Source: Thiocystis violacea (GTDB taxonomy: Bacteria > Pseudomonadota > Gammaproteobacteria > Chromatiales > Chromatiaceae). From it: DNA of 64,000 nt. The position numbers and the translations under genes are program-made. The stretch's first letter is position 1; every line of letters starts with the position of its first letter. Below, one piece after another: positions 17,597 through 27,006 of this stretch. The DNA is taken from assembly GCF_016583575.1 (NCBI RefSeq), contig NZ_NRRG01000008.1:1-64000 (forward strand). The letters run 5' to 3'. The notes under the pieces are model-generated. The model made no database searches, was not told the DNA's origin, and was given only the letters and a program-made list of their open reading frames with translations.

Positions 17597-19957
17597 ATGC
17601 CTGTGCGCACTGGAACCCGATGGCTCGTCTGGATCCTGGTTCTGGCGATCGTCTGGACCCCCTGGGCGCTGGTGTGGGGCGATGACCTGCGTCGGGCGCT
17701 CGACTTTGATCAGGCCGCTACCGATGGGCAGGGGTTGGGGAGCCAGCTCGGAAGCGATCCGACCCGCTTGGCCCCCTTCGATCAGCCGGACGACTACCGG
17801 GTCTATTTCCCCGGCGCCGAGGCGGGCGCGGTCACGGATTGGAGCGCGCTCTACGGTAATCCAATCGCCTTGGAGGCGGCGGGTCTTCAGACCCAGCAAA
17901 CCCTGGTCGACACCCCCTACGCCGAGTCTTCGGCCACCGGTCAGGCGTACCAGACCCTGCTGGAGCCGGTCGAGCGCGAACGCACCGATCTAAGCGCCGA
18001 TCCGCTGTGGGACTTCACCGACGCGACCCTCGGCTCGCTCGATGACTTCACGGCGACCTATGCCGACTGCACCTGGGACAACAGCTTCCTGAGCCGTCCC
18101 CGCACGGTCCATGTTCCCGACTATGAAGCCTGCCTGATTCCGGACAAGGACCAGCCCAAGCTCGGTTGCACGGCGACCCGCACCCTGGACGCCACGGTCC
18201 ACTGGGATCCGGTCCAGGTGGGTACCGATCCCGAGACCGGCGAGCCCATCATGGAGCTGGTGCGCCGGGTCGAGAAGCGGGTGGATCTGTGGAGCTGGGA
18301 GTCGGCGGCCTGTCTCCAGACGCTCAACGAACGCCTCATGGACGGTTTCTGCCGCAGCGTCACGACCTGCACCGGGAATCCCGACGCCGACTGCGTCCCG
18401 GTCACCGGCGGTGAGCTGTGCGGGAGCGAGCTGGTCGCGCCGCCCTATCTGGGCGAGACCGGCAACGAGCCTTGGGAGCAGTTCTCCGGCATCGGTGCGG
18501 CCTGTCTGCAGGTCGGCGTCGCCCTCGACTGCACCAGTTTCAACGAGGGCCGGATGGATTGCTGGACCGATCCGGATGGCGTCACCCACTGCCCCGAGAA
18601 TCCCGGCGAGTTGGACAACTGCGCGGCCCTCGACGCCAATCCCAACTGCCGACGGGTGAGCCGCCAGTGTGCCGAGGAAGCGACCGGCCGCTCGGGGGTC
18701 TGCTACGTCGATCAGGTGGTCTACGACTGCGGGACCGATCAGGAGATCGCCGGGATCGAGCGCACCTCGGAGCTGGAGTGCGGCGGGGAGATTCGTTGTC
18801 TGGGCGACGACTGTGTGGCGATCGCGCCGGAGTCGTCCGATGATTTTGATGAAGCCGTAGCGGCGCTCAATGCCGCCGAGATGGTCTCCCTGGATGCCGA
18901 CTGTACGAGCGGAAGCTGCCAGGTGTTCAAGGGCGAGGCCCTGGAGTGCAAGCGCGCGGTTGGCGGGATCGTCAACTGTTGCGAGCGCCCGAGCGGGATT
19001 TCGCTCGGGCTCTATCTGCAGCTGATGTTCTCGGTCGCCAAGCTCGACAGCGTGACCCTGTCGCTGGTGAAGGCGGGCGTCTCCAATCCCGCCTTCGGCG
19101 CCTGGGAGACCCTGCGCTCACCCATGGTCGACACCTGGTCGGCGGTCAAGGACGCCTTCACCTCGGCGGTCAATAACATTACCGGCAACACCGCGGCGGT
19201 GACGACGGAGGCGGCCAAGCAGGGGCTGATCGCGAGCTTCAAGCAGCAGCTCCTCCAGCAGACGGTGCAATGGACCGCCGAGACCTTCGGCGCGCAGGCC
19301 GCCAATGCGCTCTTCGTCGAGGCCGCGAGCGGTGGGGCGGCGGTAGCCGCCGACGGCTCGGTGGCCGCGACCGTGGCCCTCAATCCCGCCATCACGGTGG
19401 TCATCCAATGGGTGATGTGGGCCTATCTGGTCTACACCATCGTCATGATCCTGATCCAGCTCATCTGGGAATGCACCGAGGACGAGTTCACGCTCGGCGT
19501 GCAGCGCGAGCTGAAGTCGTGTCACCGTGTCGGTTCCTACTGCAAGAAGAATTTCTTCGGGGCCTGCATCGAATCCCGTGACCGTTTCTGCTGTTTCAAC
19601 TCGCCGCTGTCGCGGATTTTGAACGAGCAGATCCGGGGACAAGCGGGAATCGGCGGCTACGGGAGCGCCAAGCATCCCAACTGCGCGGGGATCGCGGTCG
19701 AGCGCCTGGCCCAGGTCGATTGGAGCCGCATCGATCTCTCGGAATGGCTGGTTATGCTCACCGAGGCGGACCTCATCGTCACCACGACCGATCTGGACTT
19801 GGAGACGCTGACCGAGGGGGAGGGCAATCGCACGGCTGATCGGCTGGAGGATCTGAGCGACGTCCAGACGGTCGGTGAGGCGAATCGGGCGGCCGAGGCG
19901 CAAGGCTGGGAGGAGACGCTGGAGACCGTGCCAGGATCCGCTGAGGCGACGCCTTGA
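17597..19957 (+). CDS. traN: Mating-pair stabilisation protein TraN
   Basis: TraN is the outer-membrane adhesin that stabilises contact between donor and recipient. The product from 17597 has 786 residues with a signal peptide (LVWILVLAIVWTPWALVWG); the frame also allows 17540, overlapping traU. The middle is extremely Cys-rich, with repeated CxxxC-type spacing (CTGNPDADC, CRRVSRQC, CGTDQE, CTSGSC), then a hydrophobic stretch VVIQWVMWAYLVYTIVMILI and a second Cys cluster (CHRVGSYCKKNFFGAC, RFCCFNSPLSRI), the usual TraN C-terminus. It is shorter than some SXT-type TraN proteins (recalled as near 900), mainly in the variable central region that decides recipient specificity. Confidence 0.88.
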   Translation: MPVRTGTRWLVWILVLAIVWTPWALVWGDDLRRALDFDQAATDGQGLGSQLGSDPTRLAPFDQPDDYRVYFPGAEAGAVTDWSALYGNPIALEAAGLQTQQTLVDTPYAESSATGQAYQTLLEPVERERTDLSADPLWDFTDATLGSLDDFTATYADCTWDNSFLSRPRTVHVPDYEACLIPDKDQPKLGCTATRTLDATVHWDPVQVGTDPETGEPIMELVRRVEKRVDLWSWESAACLQTLNERLMDGFCRSVTTCTGNPDADCVPVTGGELCGSELVAPPYLGETGNEPWEQFSGIGAACLQVGVALDCTSFNEGRMDCWTDPDGVTHCPENPGELDNCAALDANPNCRRVSRQCAEEATGRSGVCYVDQVVYDCGTDQEIAGIERTSELECGGEIRCLGDDCVAIAPESSDDFDEAVAALNAAEMVSLDADCTSGSCQVFKGEALECKRAVGGIVNCCERPSGISLGLYLQLMFSVAKLDSVTLSLVKAGVSNPAFGAWETLRSPMVDTWSAVKDAFTSAVNNITGNTAAVTTEAAKQGLIASFKQQLLQQTVQWTAETFGAQAANALFVEAASGGAAVAADGSVAATVALNPAITVVIQWVMWAYLVYTIVMILIQLIWECTEDEFTLGVQRELKSCHRVGSYCKKNFFGACIESRDRFCCFNSPLSRILNEQIRGQAGIGGYGSAKHPNCAGIAVERLAQVDWSRIDLSEWLVMLTEADLIVTTTDLDLETLTEGEGNRTADRLEDLSDVQTVGEANRAAEAQGWEETLETVPGSAEATP

Positions 19958-20688
19958 TCCGGACGATCTTGGAAGGAGATCGCGCAGATCATGAGCGCCT
20001 TGCTGGCAGGCTCCTCGGTCGTGGTGAAGGGCCGGGCGTGGTGCAGTTCTGCCACGTGCAGCGCAACCTCTCGCGCGAACCGGTGGCCGATCAGATGGCG
20101 CTGATCCTGGCCTCGCTGCGGCGCCGCGACGATGTGATCCTCTTCGCCGAGGCCCTGGAGGTCGCACCGACGCAGGCCGAGATGCTGGCCCAGCTCGCCG
20201 ATCACTGCCAGCTTTGCGCGGGGATGGATGCCGACAACCGCCGGGCGCGGATTCAGCGCCTGCTGTGGAAATTCCAACTGACGGTCGACCTCAAACCGCT
20301 GGTGAGTCCGGACACCCGCGATTGGGTCGAGCAGTGGCTGATGGTGCATCCCATCGCCTTCGAGTCCGCGCGCATCCGGCGCGCCTTCGTCCGCGCGATG
20401 GTGCGCGACTCCGGCGGCATCCCGGCGGCCGTTCAGGGCATGCTCGATCAGGCGCTGGTCGAGCGCTCGGTGAGCCGCGCCACCTTGCGCGCGCTCACGC
20501 ACGAGGCGGCGGTACGCTATCTCGACATGACCCCGGTGCTGATCCTGCTGGCGGCGGGATTGATGGCGCTGCGCTACATCAGTCGCGGGATGGGCATGCA
20601 GGAGATGATGGTGTTCGCGGGGGGTGGTACGTCGCTGTTCTGGGTCGTGCTCTACTTTGCGCGCATGATGCAGGCGTGGAGGCGCTGA
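19954..20688 (+). pseudogene. Damaged membrane-anchored AAA ATPase
   Basis: The open frame begins with TTG at 19954 and encodes 244 residues. Its second half looks like the lid region of AAA+ or TniB-like ATPases (FESARIRRAFVRAMVRDSGGIPAAVQGML) followed by two membrane segments (TPVLILLAAGLMALRYI and MVFAGGGTSLFWVVLYFA). There is no Walker A. In another frame, ATG at 19991 follows a good AAGGAG site and reads MSALLAGSSVVVKG, the kind of sequence that leads into a P-loop, but that frame stops near 20101. The Walker B region also looks degraded (DDVILFAEALE). I infer an ATPase gene that lost its P-loop by an internal deletion with frameshift near 20030. An intact small membrane protein starting at the TTG cannot be excluded. 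Confidence 0.5.
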
Positions 20689-20921
20689 GTGACACCATCG
20701 GCTGGAGCCGCCTTCTTCGACCCGGCCGTTAACGTCCTGCGACGATCCAACGCTACATCCAGCCAATCTGACGGTCATGGAGCGACCTGACCAGAGGCCC
20801 TGAATCGGGCACAGCGCTCAAACGTTGCCGGCCTGTTACAGAGCGCCTCGCCCGGTCTCCTGCGTCGCGATTTCGGCCTAACAGGCGACGCTTGACTAGC
20901 TCGCATCGTCGTTTGGCGTCG

Positions 20922-22064
20922 TCAGGGATGAAGCACCACCATGTCGCGCGAAAATGGAAAGAATGTTTCGCTGGCAGGCGTATTGCTGGTATTCGGCCAC
21001 TGGTAGTAACTACCCTCGGGGTCACCTTGGAGGAAGACACGTACTCGTTTGTTGGCCTGTTCTTGCCCAACGATTCGCCGCTTATAACCAGTGATCGGTG
21101 TCCCCCATTGCTGGGCCACTTTTCTGATCATTCCGGACGCACCGCCGATGCGGCATGTGAGCATGATGACACTGTAGAGCCTTTGCGCCTTGAACGCCGC
21201 CGAAATATCTTCGTAGGCTTTCCAGTTATTCAATCGGGTCTGCGCCGTTGTGCTCTTGCTGTCTTCATCGTCGGCCTTGCGGGAGCGATACGGCTTGGGT
21301 GGGGAATCGGCGTAGAAGACCTGCGTATGATGGAAAACAAGTTTGTTTTTTGGTGTATCGGAGGGTGGCTGATCGCCCACGAGCAGTGCATTGCGCCCGC
21401 CAATCTTGAACGAGCCCAGCGGCCCCAGGTCAAACATCCCGTCATCCTTAGAGACATCGGATGGAATTCCATGGCCGACACTAATGATCACCGTACCGCC
21501 CGCACCCGCGAGCGCGATTGCATGCTTATAGACCCGGGCGATGTTTGCCGGACTCTGCCCGGCGGGAATCGGCACCTTTACGCGCGCCTTCGGCTCCGCC
21601 GCAACGAACTGGTCGGCCCATTTCGACCACGGCTGTGCGGTCTCGCTGATCACCACCATGCGGGGGCCAGAGGTCTTGATCACCCTGGGGGCGGCCAGCA
21701 AGATCCGCCCGAACATTAAGCCTGCTCCACCCAACAACAAGAGACCTGACTCAAAGGCGTGCATGCCCTCGTCGAGCGAAGCCATTGTCATCTTGCCAAC
21801 GATATCGTCGGCCTTCTGCTGGTAGGTGCGGTTGATAATAGTGCGCGCTTCCTTGTACCGAAGCACGGCAGCGCTGGTCGAAGCACCGTACCTCCACTGA
21901 TCCAGCTCGGTGGGCTCTATCACGGAACCATGAAGCAGGGTCAATGCCTTTTGGATCAAGAAGACATGTAAACCCGAGTCACCTAGCAGAATGTGCTTCG
22001 CGTCTATTACCGCGCATTGCTGACAGCGCTCGTTGCCGGAAAACCAACTCGATCGTAGTGGCAT
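20922..22064 (-). CDS. Peptidoglycan-binding-like protein
   Basis: The start at 22064 gives 380 residues opening MPLRSSWFSGNERCQQCAV; a longer frame to 22115 exists. Residues about 25-110 resemble a PG-binding-1 repeat region (DSGLHVFLIQKALTLLHG, then AVLRYKEARTIINRTYQQKADDIVGKMT), seen in cell-wall-binding proteins and in some secreted effectors. A hydrophobic stretch follows (SGLLLLGGAGLMFGRILLAA), then an alpha/beta region with GGTVIISVGHGIPSD and VIMLTCRIGG. Its GC content is clearly lower than its neighbours, and it is oriented against the transfer genes, so it is likely a recent acquisition. Function unknown; an effector or immunity role is possible but unsupported. Confidence 0.7.
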   Translation of the reverse strand: MPLRSSWFSGNERCQQCAVIDAKHILLGDSGLHVFLIQKALTLLHGSVIEPTELDQWRYGASTSAAVLRYKEARTIINRTYQQKADDIVGKMTMASLDEGMHAFESGLLLLGGAGLMFGRILLAAPRVIKTSGPRMVVISETAQPWSKWADQFVAAEPKARVKVPIPAGQSPANIARVYKHAIALAGAGGTVIISVGHGIPSDVSKDDGMFDLGPLGSFKIGGRNALLVGDQPPSDTPKNKLVFHHTQVFYADSPPKPYRSRKADDEDSKSTTAQTRLNNWKAYEDISAAFKAQRLYSVIMLTCRIGGASGMIRKVAQQWGTPITGYKRRIVGQEQANKRVRVFLQGDPEGSYYQWPNTSNTPASETFFPFSRDMVVLHP

Positions 22065-22294
22065 GATATGATGACTCCCATGAGAATCAATGTTGTCAAA
22101 TACCCGGCAGATCAATTAAATGCAGGCGCTCGCAGTCATCCGTTCGCAGGCGCGCAATTCACTGGCTGCGACGGCCGTGCGTCCAGTCATTCGATTTTTC
22201 GGCGCACGCGCACATTGCCTGCAACTCGCGAGCGATCATCGTACCGGCCGAACCCCGTGCGTCAGCAAGTCTTCGCTCTGGCTAAAGGTTGGGG

Positions 22295-22332
22295 AGTTCC
22301 GGGACAGAGTTCCGGGACAGAGTTCCGGGGAC
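22295..22332. repeat. 13-bp tandem repeat at intron edge
   Basis: The unit AGTTCCGGGACAG is repeated about 2.8 times in direct tandem and ends right before the predicted 5' end of the group II intron at 22334. It may be part of the intron target site. Confidence 0.7.
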
Positions 22333-22333
22333 G

Positions 22334-24198
22334 GTGCGGCCTGGCAAGGCTGCGTATTCTAGCGGGTGGGAGCCCCGTCCGGGTAATCGCTAGCCACGAG
22401 CCCGGTATCGAGCCTTGCGGCGCGGCTGGTAACAGGCGCGTCGATGCGTAGGCACGAAAGCAGGCGAGGTGTAAGGGTAACGGGTGGAGCCGACCTTGAA
22501 GGTATTGAGCCCCGAAAAGAACATGGGTGAGTGCCGACGGGTTTGTCCCCCCGGCAGGCAACAGACCGTGTCGCGCTCTGGCGAGTGGCACGGGAACTCC
22601 CCGGGGTCCGAGACCGCATCGAGCCTGACATCGAGAGTACGTGGTAACCAGGGAGATCCGTGTATCGGTCCGCCGGAGGCGGGCACCCGCGAACAAGTGT
22701 CAAAAGCGAGGACGCGGGCAGTGATGCGCGGAAGTCGGAGCCACCTAGAGTAGCGGTGATACCCGGTAATGCGGGTGGAGCGAAGGGGTGGCGGTTTGAG
22801 ACAACGCAAGAGTGAAACACGGCCCTACACCGAGAGGACTCTGACCGTGACCAGCAAGCTTGAGCGTTTCACACTGAAGGCGCACGCGGAGCCGCACACG
22901 CGGTTCACGTCCCTGATGGGCATGCTGTTTGACCCGGAGGGGTTGCGCGAAAGCTTCGAGCGCCAGGACGGACGCAAGGCGCCCGGAGTCGACGGGGTCA
23001 GGAAGGACGACTATGCCGTGGGTCTGGACGCGCGTCTGGAAGATCTGTCGGCACGGATTCGCCGTCTGGGGTACCGGCCGCCGCCGGTGCGGCGCACCTA
23101 TATCCCGAAAGGGGACGGCCGCTATCGGCCGTTGGGGGTGCCGAGCTTCGAGGACCGCCTGGTCCAAGATCGCCTCAGCCGCATCCTCCAGGCTATTTGG
23201 GAGCCGGAGTTTCGGGACGGCTCGTTCGGGTTTCGGCCGGGCCGCAGCGCGCACGATGCGCTGCGCCGGGTGGCCGAGGTCATCACCAACGGGCGCACGC
23301 AGTGGGTGGTGGAGGCGGACATCAAAGGCTTCTTTGACCATCTGTCACACTCCCAGCTCATGGAATTCCTGGAGCACCGCATCGGCGATCCCAATCTGTT
23401 GCGGATCGTGCGGCGGTTCCTGAAGGCCGGCATCATGGAAGACGGCGCGTTCACGGCGAGCGACGAAGGCGCCCCGCAAGGGGGTCTGGTCTCGCCCGTG
23501 CTCAGCAATATCTACCTGCATTATGTGCTCGACCTCTGGTTCGAGAAACGGTTTGCGGGGACCTGCACGGGGCGGGCGTACCTGATTCGCTATGCCGACG
23601 ACTACGTGGCCTGCTTCGAGCACGAAGGAGATGCACGGGCCTTTCTCGGCGAGATGACCGCACGCCTGGCGCAGTTCGACCTGGAAGTCGAGCCGAGCAA
23701 AACGGCACTGCTGCGTTTCGGCAGCGAGCAACTGGGTCGGACGGGGGCGGAAACGCCCGGACCACGGACCTTCAGCTTCCTCGGCTTGACCCATTACGTT
23801 GGGAAGAGCCGAACGGGGCGTTTCGTCGTCGGGCGCAAGACCGACGGCAAGCGGGTCCGCAAGAAGCTCAAGCTCCTGAGCGAGCGCCTGCGTGGGTTGC
23901 GGGCGCAAGGCGGGCGGGCGATGGTGGCTTACCTGATCCGGCATCTGCGCGGCCACATCCAGTACTACGGTGTGAGCGGCAATAGCCGGGGCGTGTCGGG
24001 TTATCTCTACGCGGCCACGGGCCTGTTGTTCAAATGGCTCAACCGGCGCAGCCAACGTCGTTCGTTGACCTGGAAGCGCTTCTCTGCGGTCATCAAGCCC
24101 ATGCTCCCGACGGCGCGGATCATTCACGACCTCTACCCCGTCCCTTGGTGGAAGACTCAAGCTGGGAGCCGGATGGTGTAACACTCCAAGTCCGGTTC
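22334..24198 (+). mobile_element. Group II intron (5' end to domain V)
   Basis: The RNA part starts with GTGCG at 22334, the standard 5' pentamer, and continues with the domain I landmarks GGGTGGGAGCCCCGTCCGG and AGGCACGAAAGCAGGCGAGG. The maturase gene lies in domain IV. Domain V is clear at 24166-24198: GAGCCGGATG, a tetraloop-like turn, and TCCAAGTCCGGTTC, and it overlaps the maturase stop codon. The 3' splice site lies further right, between 24199 and about 24330; I cannot fix it by eye. The element interrupts an accessory region, not a recognised gene. Confidence 0.85.
22847..24181 (+). CDS. ltrA: Group II intron reverse transcriptase/maturase
   Basis: The protein copies the intron RNA into DNA and helps it splice. 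From the GTG at 22847 (behind GAGAGGA) it has 444 residues; an ATG at 22769 is in frame. Reverse transcriptase blocks are clear: GFRPGRSAHDAL, ADIKGFFDHLSH, GAPQGGLVSPVLSNIYLHY and the catalytic YADD at residues 249-252. The maturase domain X follows (LTWKRFSAVIKPML, DLYPVPWWK). The chain ends directly after it, so there is no DNA endonuclease domain, which fits intron lineages that insert at replication forks or hairpins. Confidence 0.92.
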   Translation: MTSKLERFTLKAHAEPHTRFTSLMGMLFDPEGLRESFERQDGRKAPGVDGVRKDDYAVGLDARLEDLSARIRRLGYRPPPVRRTYIPKGDGRYRPLGVPSFEDRLVQDRLSRILQAIWEPEFRDGSFGFRPGRSAHDALRRVAEVITNGRTQWVVEADIKGFFDHLSHSQLMEFLEHRIGDPNLLRIVRRFLKAGIMEDGAFTASDEGAPQGGLVSPVLSNIYLHYVLDLWFEKRFAGTCTGRAYLIRYADDYVACFEHEGDARAFLGEMTARLAQFDLEVEPSKTALLRFGSEQLGRTGAETPGPRTFSFLGLTHYVGKSRTGRFVVGRKTDGKRVRKKLKLLSERLRGLRAQGGRAMVAYLIRHLRGHIQYYGVSGNSRGVSGYLYAATGLLFKWLNRRSQRRSLTWKRFSAVIKPMLPTARIIHDLYPVPWWKTQAGSRMV

Positions 24199-24774
24199 TG
24201 CGAGGAGCCGGGAACGAACCGTCGTATGGCCGAGATCATGTGGCACCGCCGGGAAACCAGGCGGCCAACGGAGAACACAAACGTCAGCCTAACCGACGGC
24301 AAGGACCCGGCTTACTCTCCGTATATGTAACTCGAGGCACAGGCCAGCGTCGGCTGTCCAGCCGACTGCGGACGCCGATCAACGAATCTCCAGTGCTCGG
24401 AACGGTGACAAGAGAACCAGTCGGATCGAGAGCGGCCGTGCCCGCCGTGATCCTCATGCTGCCGTTTCTAGCATAGCGAGCGTCACCGAGGTGTGTCATC
24501 TCCCTCCAGTATGGCAACCCCGAAGAGCCGCACCTTGAGACCAGAGGCCATCGACGCGGAGTCTGATCGGGCGTTGGTTGGAACTGGGTCTGCAAGGGCT
24601 CAAGCCCTCCAGGGCTGGCGCACTCGCGACGACGGTGGACTTGAGCCGATCGGTCGATGGTCTCTATGCGCCGTTTTAGCCGTCTCGCACGGGATCGGAG
24701 CATCGCAGTTCGAAGAGCAAGTTTGCGCGGCTCCTGGCCTACAGGCTCCGCTGGATGCTGACAGAGAGCGGGGC
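24199..24774. other. Intron 3' part and unassigned spacer
   Basis: The left part should contain intron domain VI and the 3' splice site. The rest has only short frames in several registers. One plus-strand frame near 24560-24680 (LIGRWLELGLQGLKPSRAG) looks protein-like but is broken by stops and matches nothing I recognise. Confidence 0.4.
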
Positions 24775-25581
24775 TCAGCGGGTGCCGACTGGGGGAGCGA
24801 TTGTCCACAGGTTCCGTGAATGTCTCTGTGGATAAGCTGTGTCATCCGGCGGTAACGATCGACCACCATTGAGAAAACCCTGTACCGGTCGTTGTTTGAC
24901 CAGTGCTTGGCCGAGGCGCTCGAACAGGTGCCGATCGGCCGACGCCAGATCTGGCTCGATCCGCCGTGCCCGGCGTCGCCGTGGTCCGGTGACCGCTGGC
25001 GTCTGGCGCAGAAAGGTCTCGTCTGTCAGTTGACGGAGCACGAAGTTCGCCACATCCGCGCGCGCAATGCGATCCGACTTGAGGGTCGGATCGACGCCGC
25101 GGCGATACGCCCCGGTGCGGGGACCATCGGTCAGTCCGCCGGGGCGCACGATGACCCAATCGAGCCCGCTCGCTTTCACCAACGGCTCCTGCGCCGCCTT
25201 GGCCTCGAGGATCCGCTTGAGCATGAGGTCCATCACTAGCCGAAACGGCTAGGCGATCCGCGCGCGACTGTCACCGACGCCGAGGGGGGTCACCACCACC
25301 AGTCGGCGTACGCCGGCCTCGTGCATCGCGGCCAGGATGCGCTCAGTGCCGCGCGCCTCAATGGGCTCTTGCCGGCCGTACGAACCCAGCACGCAGATGG
25401 CCGCCTCCGCGCCTTGGACGCACTGGGCGACGGCCTTTGGATCGAGCACATCCCCGCCGATCGTTGTCAGACCGTCACGGGGATCGCGCGCGAGGGCCGT
25501 GAGGGTGTGACCCCAATCCAGTGCCTGGGCCAGGACCTGCCGGCCGGTGCCGCCGGTCGCGCCGAAGAGAGCGATCCGCAT
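24775..25581 (-). pseudogene. NAD(P)H-binding oxidoreductase, interrupted by amber codon
   Basis: The gene reads leftward from ATG at 25581. It starts MRIALFGATGGTGRQVL, a Rossmann nucleotide-binding motif of atypical short-chain dehydrogenases (NAD(P)H-binding, YwnB/BVR-B style), and continues VVTPLGVGDSRARIA. At 25249-25251 a TAG interrupts, after which the same frame goes on PFRLVMDLMLKRILEAKAAQE and SGLDWVIVRPGGLTDGPR, the conserved C-terminal half. Relatives have Trp at that point, so a single TGG to TAG change is the simplest history. The normal end seems to be near 24990 (LRQTPAVTG); the frame then runs on through unrelated sequence to 24775. It follows the CIA30 gene by 55 bases, so both formed one operon. 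Confidence 0.75.
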
Positions 25582-25636
25582 GGCGTTGTCTCCTGATCGT
25601 TGTCTGTCCAAGAAACGATCCGACAGTGAGGCCGGC

Positions 25637-26212
25637 TCAGCGGGAAGGCGAGGGGGCCGAGCCTGCGTCCAGGTCCCGATACCAGCCCACTTCCGCGACG
25701 CAGAGCTGGGCGCGAAAGGCCCGTCCAATGGCGACCAGGCCGAGCTGCGTCAGCTGGCCCGTATCGAGCGGTGCGCTCAGGCGATAGGGGGTGAGGTGCT
25801 CGAAGGGAACTCGGATCTTCTGCCAGTCCGGCCCAGCGACGAAGGTCGCGCGATAGGCTTGCCAGGGCAGGGTGCAGTCCCGGCTTTTGAGATGCAGGTT
25901 GTAGCGCTCGCCGTTGCCGCGGACGATCAGCCGCAGTCCGACACAGTCCGCCGCGTCCAGCGGCTGGCCCTGGCTGGTCAGATCCAGATTGACCTGCAGG
26001 AAGCCGCCGTTGTGTTCCAGCCTCACCTCGCCCTCGACACCGAGTGCCCGGTCTGCGTCCGCCGTTGTGAACGACATCCGCGCCGAGGAGACCCCTCCCA
26101 TGACGGTGTCCGTCACCAACCGCCAGCGCGTCCCCAAGCGCGATCGCCCGTCGGGATCACGGAAATCGTCGATCAGCCCGTCCGCGGACGAGACGGTTGC
26201 CTTGAGGGTCAT
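25637..26212 (-). CDS. CIA30 family protein
   Basis: This 191-residue protein belongs to the CIA30/NDUFAF1 family, named for a complex I assembly factor; bacterial members have no proven role but share a carbohydrate-binding-like beta sandwich. Diagnostic stretches are DTVMGGVSSARM near residue 35, HNGGFLQVNLDL, DCVGLRLIVRGNGERYNLHLKS, and LGLVAIGRAFRAQLCVAEVGWY at the end. It is the first gene of a two-gene minus-strand unit with the broken oxidoreductase. These genes are cargo rather than element backbone. Confidence 0.85.
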   Translation of the reverse strand: MTLKATVSSADGLIDDFRDPDGRSRLGTRWRLVTDTVMGGVSSARMSFTTADADRALGVEGEVRLEHNGGFLQVNLDLTSQGQPLDAADCVGLRLIVRGNGERYNLHLKSRDCTLPWQAYRATFVAGPDWQKIRVPFEHLTPYRLSAPLDTGQLTQLGLVAIGRAFRAQLCVAEVGWYRDLDAGSAPSPSR

Positions 26213-26691
26213 GGGGAGCCCTGATCTCTGGAGGAGATGGGAAGGTTGGGGCGCCGAGGTAAAACGCGAAGCCCTGGCGACTGGAGGGTGCGGCCATCGT
26301 CGCCTGCCGTCGCCGGGCTGTCGATGCGCGTCACCCGCTGGGGTTGCGCGACCTTCATCCGTGTGCTAGAAAATCAACCGTTGCTCTCGGCTTCCATCGC
26401 GCGAGTGACCGGCCCGCGGAGGCCCCATTCCGCGCACCATCCGCGCCATCCCTTGGCGCCCCTCGCGCGCCGCTGGACGGCGTCTGATCCCGGCCAGGCT
26501 GTCGGGAAGCCCTAAGCGACGTGCGTCCGCACGAACCAGACACACCCTGACGCAGTGCGCCAGACCCCTGTCGTCTCGGCCTTTCCGCGCCTGACGCGCG
26601 CGGCCAAGAGGACAGTGGTTTTCGCGATCACCTGAGAAGGGGATCCCGTCATCGCCCGCGCGGGCGATTCCTAAGACCGCGCGCACCATCG
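26213..26691. other. Spacer between accessory and recombination modules
   Basis: No convincing gene here. There is an AACCGTTG half-site at about 26376-26383, resembling one arm of the transfer operator, and a perfect 18-bp palindrome at 26651-26668 (ATCGCCCGC and its complement). Minus-strand frames across this stretch are Arg/Gly-rich and look like GC-rich noise. Confidence 0.5.
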
Positions 26692-26756
26692 GCCAGCCCA
26701 CGCTGGCTTTCCACCCCCTGGGGAGACACCTCCTCCACGGGGGCCGGCGTCTCTCC
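26692..26756 (+). promoter_or_regulatory. Two-hairpin leader motif, copy A
   Basis: Hairpin I is GCCAGC-CCAC-GCTGGC at 26692-26707. Linker TTTCCACCCCCT follows. Hairpin II has outer arms GGGGAGAC (26720-26727) and GTCTCTCC (26749-26756) around an inner CTCC/GGGGG stem. It ends 18 bases before the 26775 start. The layout matches seven other copies to 35.5 kb and recalls the radC RNA motif described in proteobacterial mobile elements. Confidence 0.65.
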
Positions 26757-26774
26757 TCCTGTCGGAGACGACCC

Positions 26775-26978
26775 ATGCACACCACCGCGGCCTCCCTTCG
26801 TGCCCTGCGCACGGTGGCCCTGTTCGCCACCGGCGCGGCGATCCACGGCCACGCCTCCCCCTGCGCCCAGCTCTCCGGCTGGCCGCGCCTGCAGCGCGCC
26901 GCGCAACGGCTTGCCCACTCGCGCGCGCACGCGCACGAGAAGACCCGCCAGCGGCGCCCCGCGCCCCAGCGGCCCTGA
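26775..26978 (+). CDS. Small protein upstream of ssb
   Basis: A 67-residue frame starts at ATG 26775, eight bases after GGAGACGA, directly behind the first copy of the leader motif. The product (MHTTAASLRALRTVALF at the start, a very basic C-terminus AHEKTRQRRPAPQRP) has a weakly hydrophobic N-terminal half. It lies 28 bases upstream of ssb, so it would be co-transcribed. No family is recognised. The leader and ribosome site are the main evidence that it is real. Confidence 0.5.
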   Translation: MHTTAASLRALRTVALFATGAAIHGHASPCAQLSGWPRLQRAAQRLAHSRAHAHEKTRQRRPAPQRP

Positions 26979-27006
26979 CCTGACCCCTGCCACAGGAGAC
27001 GACACC

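Noticed and set aside
24284-24808. 174-residue minus-strand frame after the intron
   Set aside because: Composition is Arg/Pro/Ser-rich and no homology style is visible; no ribosome site.
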